The notes: generated from the letters alone by a model not told the origin. A stretch of DNA of 64,000 nt from Sphingomonas sp. A2-49 (GCF_025548555.1 NZ_JAJLPA010000013.1:1-64000); one strand, 5' to 3'. Positions 48,088-58,393 are shown, counted from the stretch's first letter. Translations and numbers: made by a program.

Positions 48088-49461
48088 TCAGTCCTTGGTG
48101 TCGAAAGGATTTTTTGGCGCACGAAAGGTCATCCGGACCGGAACGGCCCCGAAACCAAGTTCCTTGCGCATCGAATTCACCAGATACCGCTCGTAGCTTG
48201 CGGGCAGCTGGTCGACGCGGGTGCCGAAGATCACGAAGCTGGGCGGGCGCGTCTTGACCTGGGTGACGTAGCGCATCTTGATGCGCTTGCCGCCGGGGGC
48301 GGGCGGCGGGTTCGCCTCGATCGCGCGTTCGAACCAGCGGTTCATCTCGCCGGTGCCGACGCGCTTCGACCACGCCTCGCGCGTGTCGAACGCCGCCTGG
48401 ATCAGCTGGTCGATGCCCTTGCCGGTCGCCGCGGACACCGTCATCACGGTGACGCCCTTCACCTGGCTGAGTCCGTCCTCCAGCGCGCGCTTGACGCCGT
48501 TGAACAGCGACGAGGCGTTTTCGGCGACATCCCATTTGTTCAGCGCGATGACGAGCGCGCGGCCTTCCTCCAGCACCTTGTCGGCGATGCGCAGGTCCTG
48601 CGCCTCCAGCCCCAGCGTCGCATCGAGCAGCAGCACCACGACCTCAGCGAAATCGACCGCGTGCAGCGCATCAGCGACCGACATCTTTTCCAGTTTGTCC
48701 TGGACCTTGGCGCGCTTGCGCATGCCCGCGGTGTCGATCAGCCGGACGGCACGCGGCTCGCCCTTCGGATCCTGCCACATCCAGTCCACCGCGATCGAAT
48801 CGCGCGTGATCCCGGCCTCGGGACCGGTAATCATCCGGTCCTCGCCGAGCATGCGGTTGATGAGCGTCGACTTGCCCGCGTTCGGCCGGCCGACGATCGC
48901 GAGCTTCAGCGGCGCGTCGGGACGATCGTCGTCCTCCTCCTCCGGCATGGCGGCCATCGCGCGTTCGAGGTGGGGCAGCAGCGCCTCGAACAGGTCGCCC
49001 ATGCCCTCGCCGTGTTCGGCGGACAGCTGGACCGGATCGCCGAAACCGAGCGCGAGCGATTCGAGGATGCCCTGTTCGCCGGCCCTCCCCTCCGCCTTGT
49101 TCGCGGCGAGGATCACCGGCGTCGACGACGAACGCAGCCAGCGCGCGATCTCCTCGTCGAGGGGGACGATGCCGGCGCGCGCGTCGAACAGGAACAGCGC
49201 GACGTCGGCCTGGCCGATCGCCGCCTCGGTCTGCATCCGCATCCGGCCGGGCAGCGTCTGCGCGTCGTGATCCTCGTAGCCCGCGGTGTCGATGACGCGG
49301 AAGTCGAGGCCGATCAGATGCGCGTCGCCCTCGCGCCGGTCGCGCGTGACGCCCGGCCGGTCGTCGACCAGCGCGAGCTTCTTGCCGACGAGGCGGTTGA
49401 AGAGCGTCGACTTGCCGACGTTGGGACGGCCGACGATCGCGACGATGGGGAGACGGGACAT
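48088..49461 (-). CDS. der: Ribosome-associated GTPase Der
   Basis: A 457-residue GTPase with two tandem G domains. The first P-loop is GRPNVGKSTL at the start and the second GRPNAGKSTL near residue 188; the KH-like C-terminal domain follows. Der acts in assembly of the 50S subunit. In many alphaproteobacteria it sits beside bamB, but here bamB is about 9 kb away on the other strand. It follows the inositol gene set after 82 bp. Confidence 0.97.
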   Translation of the reverse strand: MSRLPIVAIVGRPNVGKSTLFNRLVGKKLALVDDRPGVTRDRREGDAHLIGLDFRVIDTAGYEDHDAQTLPGRMRMQTEAAIGQADVALFLFDARAGIVPLDEEIARWLRSSSTPVILAANKAEGRAGEQGILESLALGFGDPVQLSAEHGEGMGDLFEALLPHLERAMAAMPEEEDDDRPDAPLKLAIVGRPNAGKSTLINRMLGEDRMITGPEAGITRDSIAVDWMWQDPKGEPRAVRLIDTAGMRKRAKVQDKLEKMSVADALHAVDFAEVVVLLLDATLGLEAQDLRIADKVLEEGRALVIALNKWDVAENASSLFNGVKRALEDGLSQVKGVTVMTVSAATGKGIDQLIQAAFDTREAWSKRVGTGEMNRWFERAIEANPPPAPGGKRIKMRYVTQVKTRPPSFVIFGTRVDQLPASYERYLVNSMRKELGFGAVPVRMTFRAPKNPFDTKD

Positions 49462-49543
49462 GCGAACGCCTTAGAAGAGGCGGGCCGATAAGGGAACCGG
49501 TGGTTGGGCGACGTGCGCGGCGTCCACCCTTCGCACCGGCGGG

Positions 49544-50248
49544 TCAGGCCGCGAGGCGCGTCCGCCAGCGCTCGGCATGCGCGAACGCGGGCGCATCGTC
49601 GACGTCGAGCCAGTCGAGATCGCTGCAATCGACGATCCGCGCGCTGCCCTCCGCCGCGAGGATGCGGACGCCCTCGGTCAGCGACGGGCTGTCGAGCGTC
49701 GCCAGCGCGGTGAAGAAGCGCGGCGATACCGCGAACACGCCGGTGTCGTAGCAATCGTGCGGTTCCAGCCCCTTGCCGATCGCGACGATCGCATCGCCGC
49801 GCGTCGCGACGCAGGTGACGTCGAGCGGATCGACCCAGGCATGGCCGAGCCGCCGGTCGATGCCGAGCCGCAGCCCGGCGCCCGCCCCGGCGGTCGCCAT
49901 CCGCCGGTAATGTTCGGGGTGGACGAGGTGATCGCACATCGCGAGCACCGCGCCGCCCTCGCCCACCAGCGCCGCCGCCGCCAGCGCGGACACGCCGTTG
50001 GGCTGAAGATGGTCGGTCATCACCGTCAGCACGTCGAGCGGCCACGCGCGGCTCGCCAGATGCGCCGTGATCGCGTCCGCGCCATAGCCGAGCGACACGA
50101 TCGCACGGGTCAGCCCCGCCGCGGCCATGCCGTCGAGCGCATGGTCGATGAGCGCACGTCCCGCCACCCGGCAGAGCGGCTTGTACGGCGTCACCGAACG
50201 GAGCCGGCTGCCCTGTCCGGCGGCGAGCAGCAGGCCCGTGTCGATCAT
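49544..50248 (-). CDS. Nucleotidyltransferase, likely CTP:inositol-1-phosphate cytidylyltransferase
   Basis: A 234-residue nucleotidyltransferase. The signature is LLLAAGQGSRLRSVTPYKPLCRVAGRALIDHAL; later residues MCDHLVHPEHY and DTGVFAVSPRFF provide the metal and sugar-site regions. Its start ATG overlaps the inositol-phosphate synthase stop (TGATG), and a CDP-alcohol phosphotransferase gene precedes that, so the most economical assignment is formation of CDP-inositol. Other sugar-1-phosphate substrates are possible. It is the last gene of the set. Confidence 0.7.
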   Translation of the reverse strand: MIDTGLLLAAGQGSRLRSVTPYKPLCRVAGRALIDHALDGMAAAGLTRAIVSLGYGADAITAHLASRAWPLDVLTVMTDHLQPNGVSALAAAALVGEGGAVLAMCDHLVHPEHYRRMATAGAGAGLRLGIDRRLGHAWVDPLDVTCVATRGDAIVAIGKGLEPHDCYDTGVFAVSPRFFTALATLDSPSLTEGVRILAAEGSARIVDCSDLDWLDVDDAPAFAHAERWRTRLAA

Positions 50249-51339
50249 CAGGCGGCCTTGATGAAGTCCTCGACCGCGATCTGCGCGAGGTCGTCGGTCA
50301 TCTGCGTACGCGGATGCTTGCAGAAATAGGCCGAGGCGGGATCGATCACGCCGGCGATGCCGCGGTCCTTGGCGATCGCGGCGCAGCGGATCATGTCGAT
50401 CGCGACGCCGGCGCTGTTGGGCGAATCCTCGACCGACAGGCGCAGCTCGAGGTTCATCGGCACGCCGCCGAACAGCTGGCCTTCCATGCGCAGGAAGCAG
50501 ACCTTGTTGTCGTTCTGCCAGGGCACATAGTCCGACGGACCGATGTGGACGTTGTCGTCGTCCATACGCTCGGCCGCGACCGACTGGACCGCCTCGGTCT
50601 TCGAGATCTTCTTCGATTCGAGGCGGCGGTGGTTCGACATGTTGAGGAAGTCGGTGTTGCCGCCGGTGTTGAGCTGGTAGGTGCGGTCCAGCTTGACGCC
50701 GCGCTTGGCGAACAGGTCGGTCAGCACGCGGTGAACGATCGTCGCGCCGAGCTGCGCCTTGATGTCGTCGCCGATGATCGCCACGCCGGCATCCTCGAAC
50801 CGCTTCGCCCATTCGGGGTTCGACGCGATGAAGACGGGGATGTTGTTGACGAAGGCGACACCGGCTTCCAGCGCGCATTCGGCGTAGAATTCGGTCGCTT
50901 CCTGGCTGCCGACCGGCAGGTAGTTCATCAGCACGTCGGTGCCGCTCGCCTTCAGCTCGGCGACGATCTCCGCCTTCGACGCCTGCGTGTCGTTGGCGAC
51001 GATGAAGGTGCGGTCGTCCTTATAGTCCGACATGTGCTCGGCGACGCCGTCCAGCACCGCGCCCATCTTCACGATCGTGCCGGTCGCGGGCAGGTTGGCG
51101 GCGAACACCGCGGTGCAATTGGGCTTGGCGAACACCGCCTCGGCGACGTCCTTGCCGACCTTGCGCGCGTCCACGTCCCAGGCGGCGACGACCTTGATGT
51201 CCGACGGCTTATAGCCGCCCAGTTCCCAGTGCATCAGGCCGACGAGATCGTTGGCGCCCTCGCGGTAATGCTCCAGCCCCTGGACGAGCGAGCTCGCGCA
51301 GTTGCCGATGCCGACGATGGCGATGTTGATGCTCTTCAT
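50248..51339 (-). CDS. ino1: Myo-inositol-1-phosphate synthase
   Basis: A 363-residue inositol-3-phosphate synthase of the shorter bacterial/archaeal type. It has the NAD-binding start NIAIVGIGNCASSLVQG, followed by VKVVAAWDVDARKVGKD-type sequence, NYLPVGSQEATEFYAECALEAG and NTGGNTDFLNMSNHRRLESKKISKT, which carries the catalytic lysine region. It converts glucose 6-phosphate to inositol phosphate. Start ATG 51339 overlaps the phosphotransferase stop (ATGA), and its own stop overlaps the nucleotidyltransferase start. Confidence 0.93.
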   Translation of the reverse strand: MKSINIAIVGIGNCASSLVQGLEHYREGANDLVGLMHWELGGYKPSDIKVVAAWDVDARKVGKDVAEAVFAKPNCTAVFAANLPATGTIVKMGAVLDGVAEHMSDYKDDRTFIVANDTQASKAEIVAELKASGTDVLMNYLPVGSQEATEFYAECALEAGVAFVNNIPVFIASNPEWAKRFEDAGVAIIGDDIKAQLGATIVHRVLTDLFAKRGVKLDRTYQLNTGGNTDFLNMSNHRRLESKKISKTEAVQSVAAERMDDDNVHIGPSDYVPWQNDNKVCFLRMEGQLFGGVPMNLELRLSVEDSPNSAGVAIDMIRCAAIAKDRGIAGVIDPASAYFCKHPRTQMTDDLAQIAVEDFIKAA

Positions 51340-52196
51340 GAATGACCCTGTTCGCTTGGATAAAGAATGGAATGCGGCGCGAGGCCGTGAACGAAGCGGC
51401 GCTCGACGCGCCGATGGGCATAGAGACCGACCGCGACGATCGCGGTGAGCGGCACGATCTCGAACCACCAGAAGATGCGTGGGTTGCCCGCGAGGCAGGC
51501 GATGCAGATCGCCCAGACGCGCACGTTGGCGGTCAGCAGCGATTGCAACCGCATCACCGGCACCGCGGCGGCGGCATAGGCGGCGGCGAAGCCGTCCCGG
51601 TCCTCCGCCGCGCCGAAGCGGCGCTCGAACGGCATCGAGATGCGATCGACGCTGCCCGCGACGCTGTCGTACAGGCGTACCAGGATCATGCCCGTCGGCG
51701 TGGGCACCGCCGTCAGCGCCACCCCGCGGGCACGGCGATGGAAGCGCGCGCGCTCGCCCTCGTACAGGCTCGATTGCACCGCGTGACAGGCGGCCGCGGC
51801 GATCGCCAGCACCCAGCCCTCGGTCGTGCCGACCGTCCAGGCCAGCGCGACGTAGATCAAGGCGAAGACACCGTGGTCGCACAATCCGTCGAGCGTCCGT
51901 CCGAGCGCGCTCGCCGTCCGGGTCGCGCGCGCGATCATGCCGTCGAGGCCGTCCGCGACCAGCCATGCGACGGAAAAGACCAGGCCGACCAGCGCCATCG
52001 CGGGGTGATGCCAGTCGGCATAGGCAAGCGCGGCGACGGTGCCGCAGCCGAGCCCGATCACCGACACCGCATTCGCCGATACGCCCGCCTTGAGCGCATA
52101 AGGCAGCAAGGCGTGCGACGCGGGGTGAATCAGGTAGAGATTGGATGGGTCCTCGATCCGGCGATCGCGTGAGCCATCCCGGGGCGGCGGTGTCAT
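51336..52196 (-). CDS. CDP-alcohol phosphotransferase (likely CDP-inositol dependent lipid synthase)
   Basis: A 286-residue membrane protein with about six hydrophobic segments. The catalytic CAP motif is complete: DGLDGMIAR, eight residues, G-x3-DGLCD (D-G-x2-A-R-x8-G-x3-D-x3-D). These enzymes move a phosphoalcohol group between a CDP-alcohol and an acceptor. Coupling to inositol-phosphate synthase and a nucleotidyltransferase suggests the donor is CDP-inositol and the acceptor a lipid alcohol. The acceptor (diacylglycerol, ceramide or inositol itself) cannot be read from the sequence. First gene of the set, 42 bp after nadE. Confidence 0.8.
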   Translation of the reverse strand: MTPPPRDGSRDRRIEDPSNLYLIHPASHALLPYALKAGVSANAVSVIGLGCGTVAALAYADWHHPAMALVGLVFSVAWLVADGLDGMIARATRTASALGRTLDGLCDHGVFALIYVALAWTVGTTEGWVLAIAAAACHAVQSSLYEGERARFHRRARGVALTAVPTPTGMILVRLYDSVAGSVDRISMPFERRFGAAEDRDGFAAAYAAAAVPVMRLQSLLTANVRVWAICIACLAGNPRIFWWFEIVPLTAIVAVGLYAHRRVERRFVHGLAPHSILYPSEQGHS

Positions 52197-52238
52197 CAGG
52201 CGTTCATAATGCGCCCCTAATGACGCAAACGCAATATT

Positions 52239-54299
52239 CTATGGTGCCGTCCCCGGAACGTTTCGCCGCAACTCGTCCAGCCAGACGGTCGCATCGCCAT
52301 CCGACGGCGCCCGCCAGTCGCCACGCGGGCTGAGCGCGCCGCCCCCCGAAACCTTGGGTCCGTTGGGGATCGCGGACCGCTTGAACTGGCTCGTCCGGAA
52401 GAACCGGACGAGGAAGCGTTCCAGCCAGTGGCGGATCGTCGCCAGATCATAGGCGACACGGCCCTCCACCGGATAATCCTCCGGCCAGCGCCCCGCGGCC
52501 GCGTCGCGCCACGCATGCCACGCCAGGAACGCGATCTTCGACGGCGCCAGCCCGTGTCGCACCACGTAATGCGCGAAGAAATCGTTCAACGCATAGGGAC
52601 CGATCATCGATTCGGTGCTCTGCATCGCCCCCGTCGCGGCATCGGCCGGGACGAGCTCGGGCGAAATTTCCTGCGCCAGGATCGTGCCGAGCACCCGGTC
52701 GGTCGCCTCGTCATACTGGCCGGTGCGGATGCACCAGCGGATCAGGAACTGGATCAGCGTCTTGGGCACGCCGGCGTTGACGGCGTAATGGCTCATCTGG
52801 TCGCCGACGCCATAGGTGCACCAGCCAAGGGCCAGCTCGGACAGGTCGCCCGTTCCCAGCACGATGCCGCCGCGCTGGTTGGCGAGCCGGAACAGATAGT
52901 CGGTGCGCAACCCCGCCTGCACGTTCTCGAACGTCACATCGTAGACCGGCTCGCCGTGCGCGAACGGATGGCCGATGTCGGCGAGCATCTGGCGCGCGGC
53001 GGGGCGGATATCGATCTCTGCGGCGGTACAGCCGAGCGCGCGCATCAGCGCCCAGGCATTGCCCTTCGTGGCGTCGCCGGTGGCGAAACCGGGCATGGTG
53101 AAGCCGAGGATGTCGGCGCGCGGCCGGCCCAGCCGGTCCATCGCCTTCGCCGCGACGATCAGCGCATGTGTCGAATCGAGTCCCCCCGACACGCCGATGA
53201 CCAGCGTCCGCGACCCGGTGGCGGCGAGGCGCCTGGCGAGCGCCACCACCTGGATGTTGAACGCCTCGTAGCAATCCTCGTCCCGGCGGGTGGGATCGTC
53301 GGGCACGAAGGGGAAGCGGCGGACGGCGCGCTCCAGCCCGATGTCGCGCGGGGTCGCCGCATGGGTGAAGCCGATCCGCCGGAAGCGCGTCTCGGGATGC
53401 CCCGCCGCCACCGCCGCATCGTTGAACGTGCCGTTGCGCAGCCGCTCCTGCACGATCCGTTCGAGATCGACGTCCGCCGCGACCAGCTCTGCCGCGGTCC
53501 CGAACCGCTCCGATTCGGCCAGCAGTTCGCCCAGTTCGTGGACCAGCCCCTGCCCGTCCCAGGCGAGATCGGTGGTGCTTTCCCCCGGCCCCGCCGCCGC
53601 ATAGACATAGGCGCAGGCGGCACGCGCGGATTGCGCCGCCGCCAGCAGCATCCGCTCGCGTCCCTTGCCGATGACGATGTTCGACGCGCTGAGGTTGCAG
53701 CACACCGTCGCCCCGGCGAGCGCCCCCGCGGTCGATGGCGGCGTCGGCGCCCAATAATCCTCGCAGATCTCGGCGTGGACGACGAAGCCGGGCATGTCGT
53801 CCGCGGCGAAGATCAGGTCGGGACCGAACGGCACCTCCGCATCGCCCAGCCGGATCGTCAGGTCGCGCAGGCCGACGCCCGATGCGAACCAGCGCTTCTC
53901 GTAATATTCGCGATAATTGGGCAGGAAGCTCTTGGGCACGACTCCCAGGATCCGCCCCCGCGCGATCGCGACCGCGCAATTGTACAGCCGCCCGTTGCGG
54001 ACCAGCGCCGCCCCGACCAGCAACAGCGGCGCGAGGTCCGCGGTCTGTGCCGCCACCGCCAGCACCGCCGCCACGCTGCCCCGCTGCTGCGCCGATTGCA
54101 GGTGCAGGTCGTCGATCGCATAGGAGGTCAGGTTCAGTTCGGGAAAGACGACCAGATCCACCCCGCGCGCATCCGCCCGCCGCGCCAGATCCACCGTCGC
54201 GGCGACGTTGGCGGCGATATCGCCGACACTGGCGAGCGGCGTCGCCGCGGCGACGCGCACCATCTGGTGGCGGTGGATCGAGGGGAAGGCGTCGGTCAT
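52239..54299 (-). CDS. nadE: Glutamine-dependent NAD+ synthetase
   Basis: A 686-residue two-domain NadE. The N-terminal carbon-nitrogen hydrolase (glutaminase) has [12 protein letters not shown] (Glu), the Lys region near [16 protein letters not shown], and the catalytic Cys in HAEICEDYW. The C-terminal synthetase has the ATP-loop [13 protein letters not shown]. It amidates nicotinic-acid adenine dinucleotide to NAD+. It is followed on the same strand by the inositol set, whose synthase uses NAD, but this proximity may be chance. Confidence 0.96.
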   Translation of the reverse strand: MTDAFPSIHRHQMVRVAAATPLASVGDIAANVAATVDLARRADARGVDLVVFPELNLTSYAIDDLHLQSAQQRGSVAAVLAVAAQTADLAPLLLVGAALVRNGRLYNCAVAIARGRILGVVPKSFLPNYREYYEKRWFASGVGLRDLTIRLGDAEVPFGPDLIFAADDMPGFVVHAEICEDYWAPTPPSTAGALAGATVCCNLSASNIVIGKGRERMLLAAAQSARAACAYVYAAAGPGESTTDLAWDGQGLVHELGELLAESERFGTAAELVAADVDLERIVQERLRNGTFNDAAVAAGHPETRFRRIGFTHAATPRDIGLERAVRRFPFVPDDPTRRDEDCYEAFNIQVVALARRLAATGSRTLVIGVSGGLDSTHALIVAAKAMDRLGRPRADILGFTMPGFATGDATKGNAWALMRALGCTAAEIDIRPAARQMLADIGHPFAHGEPVYDVTFENVQAGLRTDYLFRLANQRGGIVLGTGDLSELALGWCTYGVGDQMSHYAVNAGVPKTLIQFLIRWCIRTGQYDEATDRVLGTILAQEISPELVPADAATGAMQSTESMIGPYALNDFFAHYVVRHGLAPSKIAFLAWHAWRDAAAGRWPEDYPVEGRVAYDLATIRHWLERFLVRFFRTSQFKRSAIPNGPKVSGGGALSPRGDWRAPSDGDATVWLDELRRNVPGTAP

Positions 54300-54433
54300 G
54301 CCGACGGTGCTAGCCCGGTTGCGGGCGCGGTGCCACCCGCCCCCGCCTGCAACCGGGCGCGACTTGCGGTGTGGTCAATTCCGGACGAATGAACCCCGCC
54401 GTCCGCCAAGCCTACCTTCGATCGGGGAACACC

Positions 54434-54781
54434 ATGACCATCACGCTCTATGGCATCCGCAACTGCGACGCGGTGAAGAAGGCGCGCGCGTGGCTGGATG
54501 CGGCGGGGATCGCGCATGCGTTCCACGACTACAAGATCGCCGGCGTCGACCGCGCGCGGCTGGAGGGATGGGTCGCGCGGCTGGGGTGGGAGGCGCTGCT
54601 CAACCGCGCCGGCACGACCTTTCGCAAGCTGCCCGAGGCGGACAAGGCCGGGATCGACGCCGCCAGGGCGGTGGCGCTGATGATCGCGCAGCCGTCGATG
54701 ATCCGTCGCCCGGTGGTGGAGCATGGCGATACCCTGCTGGTCGGGTTCAGGCCGGCGGAATGGAGTGCAGCGCTTTCCTGA
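54434..54781 (+). CDS. ArsC/Spx-family reductase-like protein (YffB type)
   Basis: A 115-residue thioredoxin-fold protein with a single active-site cysteine at Cys11 in YGIRNCDAVKKARAWL. The C-terminal PSMIRRPVVEHGDTLLVGF region is shared with ArsC/YffB proteins. Probably a thiol-linked reductase; arsenate reduction is not implied. ATG 54434 starts at the conserved MTITLYGIR. Confidence 0.88.
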   Translation: MTITLYGIRNCDAVKKARAWLDAAGIAHAFHDYKIAGVDRARLEGWVARLGWEALLNRAGTTFRKLPEADKAGIDAARAVALMIAQPSMIRRPVVEHGDTLLVGFRPAEWSAALS

Positions 54782-54898
54782 CTCCCCCTCCCCCGGCCGG
54801 CGGGGCCATTGCGCATCCGCATCGATCGGCGCAGCATCCGCGCGGCCGCTCGCCGGCGAGCGCGCGGGGGCTCACGGGGCGCAACAGGGGATACCGCA

Positions 54899-55336
54899 AT
54901 GACCGACCTACGCCAGCCCGTGCCGACCTGGTTCCGGATCGTCGCCGTCGTGCTGCTGATCTGGGGCGCGGTGGGGGTCTTCGCATGCGTCCAGCAGCTG
55001 CGGCTCGGCGCGGAGGCGATGGGGCCGGCCGACGCTTACTACCGGCGCCTCTATGCGTCGTTTCCGGGCTGGTACAATCCGGTCTACGCGGTCGCGACCG
55101 GCGCCGGGCTCTTCGCCGCGCTCGCGCTGCTGGCGCGCTCGGCGCTCGCCGGACCGCTGTACGTGCTGTCGCTGATCGCGGTGATCGTCCAGTTCGGCTG
55201 GCTGTTCGCCGCGACCGACCTGATCGCAGTGCGCGGCGCGGCGCAGGTCGTGCCCTTCCCAGTGTTCATCGCCGCGGTCGCCGCCTTCGGCGTCTGGCTG
55301 GCGCAGCGGGCGCGGCGGCGGGGCTGGATCGCATGA
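54899..55336 (+). CDS. Four-helix small membrane protein
   Basis: A 145-residue protein with four hydrophobic segments (WFRIVAVVLLIWGAVGVFAC; VYAVATGAGLFAALALLA; YVLSLIAVIVQFGWLFA; VPFPVFIAAVAAFGVWLA). It resembles the 'sugar transporter'-annotated membrane proteins seen in sphingomonads, a label I would not trust. Function unknown. It ends 24 bp before panB. ATG 54899 is selected over a longer frame. Confidence 0.75.
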   Translation: MTDLRQPVPTWFRIVAVVLLIWGAVGVFACVQQLRLGAEAMGPADAYYRRLYASFPGWYNPVYAVATGAGLFAALALLARSALAGPLYVLSLIAVIVQFGWLFAATDLIAVRGAAQVVPFPVFIAAVAAFGVWLAQRARRRGWIA

Positions 55337-55360
55337 CCGCGGACGATTAAGGGCATCGCC

Positions 55361-56221
55361 ATGTCCACGACCTACACGATCGACACCGCGACCAGCCGCG
55401 CGACCCCGACGCCCGCGCCGCTCAAGCGGCTGACGGTGCCCGCGATCCGGCGGCGCAAGGGCGGCGAGCCGCTGGTGATGCTGACCGCCTATACCGTCCG
55501 CACCGCGCAGCTGCTCGATCCGCATTGCGACATGCTGCTCGTCGGCGACAGCCTGGGCCAGGTGATCTACGGCCTGCCCTCGACGGTGCCGGTCACGCTG
55601 GAAATGATGGCAGCGCACGGCGCCGCGGTGGTGCGCGGCAGCTATCATGCCGTGGTCGTGATCGACATGCCGTTCGGCAGCTACGAAGCCTCGCCGCAGC
55701 AGGCGTTCGAGAGCGCCGCCGTCCTGCTGAAGCAGACCGGCGCCGCCGCGGTGAAGCTGGAGGGGGGCGCCGCGATGGCGGCGACCGTGCGGTTCCTGTC
55801 CGAACGCGGCATCCCGGTGATGGGGCACGTCGGCCTGACGCCGCAGGCGGTCAACGTGCTTGGCGGTTACGGCGCGCGCGGGCGGAGCGAGGCGGAGGCG
55901 GCGAAGATCCTCGCCGATGCGACCGCGATCGCCGATGCCGGCGCCTTCGCGATCGTGATCGAGGGCGTGATGGAGCCGATCGCGATCGCGATCACCGAGG
56001 CGGTGGCCTGTCCGACGATCGGCATCGGCGCCTCGGCGCGCTGCGACGGCCAGGTGCTGGTGACCGAGGACATGCTGGGCCTGTTCGAACGCACGGCGCG
56101 CTTCGTGAAGCGTTACGACGACATGGCCGGCCGCATTTCCGCCGCAGCCGGCGCCTATGCCGACGAGGTCAGGGCGCGGCGCTTTCCGGGTCCCGAACAG
56201 ATCTATCCGGCGAAGGATTGA
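55361..56221 (+). CDS. panB: 3-methyl-2-oxobutanoate hydroxymethyltransferase
   Basis: A 286-residue PanB, the first enzyme of pantothenate synthesis, which hydroxymethylates 2-oxoisovalerate using 5,10-methylene-THF. The start of the fold is [21 protein letters not shown], with metal/substrate residues in [28 protein letters not shown], and [16 protein letters not shown], and closing [21 protein letters not shown]. It begins 24 bp after the membrane protein gene. Confidence 0.96.
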   Translation: MSTTYTIDTATSRATPTPAPLKRLTVPAIRRRKGGEPLVMLTAYTVRTAQLLDPHCDMLLVGDSLGQVIYGLPSTVPVTLEMMAAHGAAVVRGSYHAVVVIDMPFGSYEASPQQAFESAAVLLKQTGAAAVKLEGGAAMAATVRFLSERGIPVMGHVGLTPQAVNVLGGYGARGRSEAEAAKILADATAIADAGAFAIVIEGVMEPIAIAITEAVACPTIGIGASARCDGQVLVTEDMLGLFERTARFVKRYDDMAGRISAAAGAYADEVRARRFPGPEQIYPAKD

Positions 56222-56315
56222 CCCGGCCCTTACCGTTCGTTTCGCCATCTTTCGTTTCGGGGCGGTCGCCGCTAAGGATGCGCGCCGTTCCCCTGCCTCT
56301 TCTCCGGAGCCCTCC

Positions 56316-57056
56316 TTGGCCCTTACGCCGCAAAACAACGAAGCGTTCCTGCGCGAAGTCGATGACGAGTTGCGCCGCGACCAGCTGCTCGGCTTCTGGG
56401 AACGCTACGGCCGCCTGACGATCGTCGCCATCGTCGTCGCGCTCGCCGCCTTCGCCGCCTTCCTCTACTGGCAGCATCGCCGGACCGAGGCGGCCGGTGT
56501 GCAGGGCGAACAGCTGCAGGCCGCGTTCGACGCGCTCGGCAACAACCAGCCGGACCAGGCGTCGAAGCTGCTTGCGCCGATCGCGACATCGGATCGCAAG
56601 GGCTATCGCGCGCTGGCGTCGATGACCGAGGCGGACGTGATGCTCGGCCGCAAGCAGGACAAGGCGGCCGCGGCGAAGTTCGCCGCCATCGCCGCCGACA
56701 CCGGCATCGCGCAGCCGTTCCGCGACCTCGCGCTGATCCGCCAGACCGTCGCCGAATACGATACGCTGAAGCCGCAGGTCGTGATCGAGCGGCTGCGTCC
56801 GCTCGCGGTCGCGGGCAATCCCTATTTCGGCAGCGCCGGCGAGCTGGTGGCGATCGCCTATATCGACAGCGGCCGCAAGGATTTGGCCGGCCAGATGTTC
56901 GCGCAGATCGCGCGCGACGCGACCGTGCCCGAATCGCTCCGTCAACGCAGCGTTCAGATGGCCGGCGCGATGGGTGTCGACGACAGCGCCAGCGTGCGCG
57001 TGGTCACGCCCGCGCGCGCCCCCGCAGCACAATCCAAGGAAGCCCCCGCGCAATGA
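56316..57056 (+). CDS. YfgM-like membrane-anchored TPR protein
   Basis: A 246-residue protein. MALTPQNNEAFLREVDDELRRDQLLGFWERYG is followed by a transmembrane helix (LTIVAIVVALAAFAAFLYW, about 34-52) and a periplasmic TPR-like domain. This matches YfgM-type partners of the BAM or Sec machinery. The start is TTG 56316, supported by GGAG 7 nt upstream. Its stop overlaps bamB (ATGA), so both proteins are co-translated, as fits an outer-membrane assembly role. Confidence 0.88.
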   Translation: MALTPQNNEAFLREVDDELRRDQLLGFWERYGRLTIVAIVVALAAFAAFLYWQHRRTEAAGVQGEQLQAAFDALGNNQPDQASKLLAPIATSDRKGYRALASMTEADVMLGRKQDKAAAAKFAAIAADTGIAQPFRDLALIRQTVAEYDTLKPQVVIERLRPLAVAGNPYFGSAGELVAIAYIDSGRKDLAGQMFAQIARDATVPESLRQRSVQMAGAMGVDDSASVRVVTPARAPAAQSKEAPAQ

Positions 57057-58393
57057 CCCATCATCGGGCGAAGACCACGTTCCGGGCGACCGTCGGCATC
57101 GCCGCGCTGATCGCGCTGTCGGCGTGCGGCGTGTTCAAGGGCGGCCCCAAGAAGACGCCGACCGTCGGCGAGCGCGTGTCGATCCTGGCATCGGAAAATG
57201 CGATCGAGGCGGACAAGACGCTCGCCGACATCCAGGTGACGCTGCCCGCCGCCGCGGTCAACGACAGCTGGACGCAGCCGGGCGGCAATGCCGCCAAGTC
57301 GATGGGCCAGCTCGCGCTCGGCGAGAGCCCGGCGCGCGCGTGGCAGGCGACGATCGCCGGCGGATCCGCGCGCGAGCGGCTCGGCGCGGCGCCGGTCGTG
57401 GCGGGCAACAAGCTGTTCGTGACCGACGTCTCGGCCCAGCTCCACGCCTTCGCCGCCGACACCGGCGCGCGCCTGTGGAGCGCGACGGTCAGCACCGGTG
57501 ACGAGAACCGCAGCGCGCGCTTCGGCGGCGGCGTCAGCTTCGAGGGCGATCGCGTGTTCGCCACCGACGGCGTCGGCGACGTCGTCGCGTTCAACGCCGC
57601 GGACGGCAAGGAAATCTGGCGCGCCAAGCCCGGCGGTCCGCTGCGCGGCGCGCCGACCGTCGCCAACGGCTCGGTCTACGTATTGAGCCAGGACAACCAG
57701 ATCTTCGCGCTCGATCAGAGCGACGGCAAGGTGCAATGGGCACAGTCGGGCACGCTCGAAACGCAGGGCGTGTTCGGCGTCGCCGCACCGGCGGCCAGCC
57801 AGGGCACGATCGTCGCCGGCTTCTCGAGCGGCGAGCTCAACGCCTATCGCTACGAGAACGGCCGCGTGCTGTGGGGCGATGCGCTCTCGCGCACCTCGAT
57901 CACCACGTCGGTGTCCAGCCTGTCCGACATCGACGCCGATCCGGTGATCGACAACGGCCGCGTCTTCGCCGTCGGCCAGGGCGGCCGCATGGTCAGCCTC
58001 GACCTCGCCACCGGCCAGCGGCTGTGGGAGCAGAATTTCGCCGGCATCTCCACCCCGTGGATCGCGGGCGAATGGCTGTTCGTCGTCACCGACGACGCGC
58101 GCCTCGTCTGCCTCGCCCGCTCGAACGGCAAGGCGCGCTGGATCGCGCAGTTGCAGCGCTTCAAGAACGCCAAGAAGAACAAGGGGCCGCAGGTCACCTG
58201 GTTCGGACCGGTGCTCGCGGGCAACCGGCTGGTGCTGACCAATTCGCTGGGTCAGGTCGTCTTCCTGTCCCCCAACGACGGCAGCGTCGCGACGACGATC
58301 GACGCGAAGGATTCCTTCGCGCTGCCGCCGATCGTGGCGAACAGCACGCTTTACACCTTGGGCCAGTCGGGCAAGCTCACCGCCTATCGGTGA
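57053..58393 (+). CDS. bamB: Outer-membrane protein assembly factor BamB
   Basis: A 446-residue lipoprotein (lipobox LSAC near residue 25) with a PQQ-type beta-propeller of repeated blades, for example VFATDGVGDVVAFNAADGKEIW and VYVLSQDNQIFALDQSDGKVQW. BamB is a non-essential part of the BAM complex that inserts outer-membrane beta-barrels. Coupled to the YfgM-like gene. der, its common neighbour, is elsewhere in the window. Confidence 0.94.
   Translation: MTHHRAKTTFRATVGIAALIALSACGVFKGGPKKTPTVGERVSILASENAIEADKTLADIQVTLPAAAVNDSWTQPGGNAAKSMGQLALGESPARAWQATIAGGSARERLGAAPVVAGNKLFVTDVSAQLHAFAADTGARLWSATVSTGDENRSARFGGGVSFEGDRVFATDGVGDVVAFNAADGKEIWRAKPGGPLRGAPTVANGSVYVLSQDNQIFALDQSDGKVQWAQSGTLETQGVFGVAAPAASQGTIVAGFSSGELNAYRYENGRVLWGDALSRTSITTSVSSLSDIDADPVIDNGRVFAVGQGGRMVSLDLATGQRLWEQNFAGISTPWIAGEWLFVVTDDARLVCLARSNGKARWIAQLQRFKNAKKNKGPQVTWFGPVLAGNRLVLTNSLGQVVFLSPNDGSVATTIDAKDSFALPPIVANSTLYTLGQSGKLTAYR

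Noticed and set aside
54782..54900. CT-rich stretch CTCCCCCTCCCCC before the small membrane protein
   Set aside because: It lacks the second stem and the GGAGGGGCAGCC tail of the DUF559-type repeats, so it is not counted as a copy.
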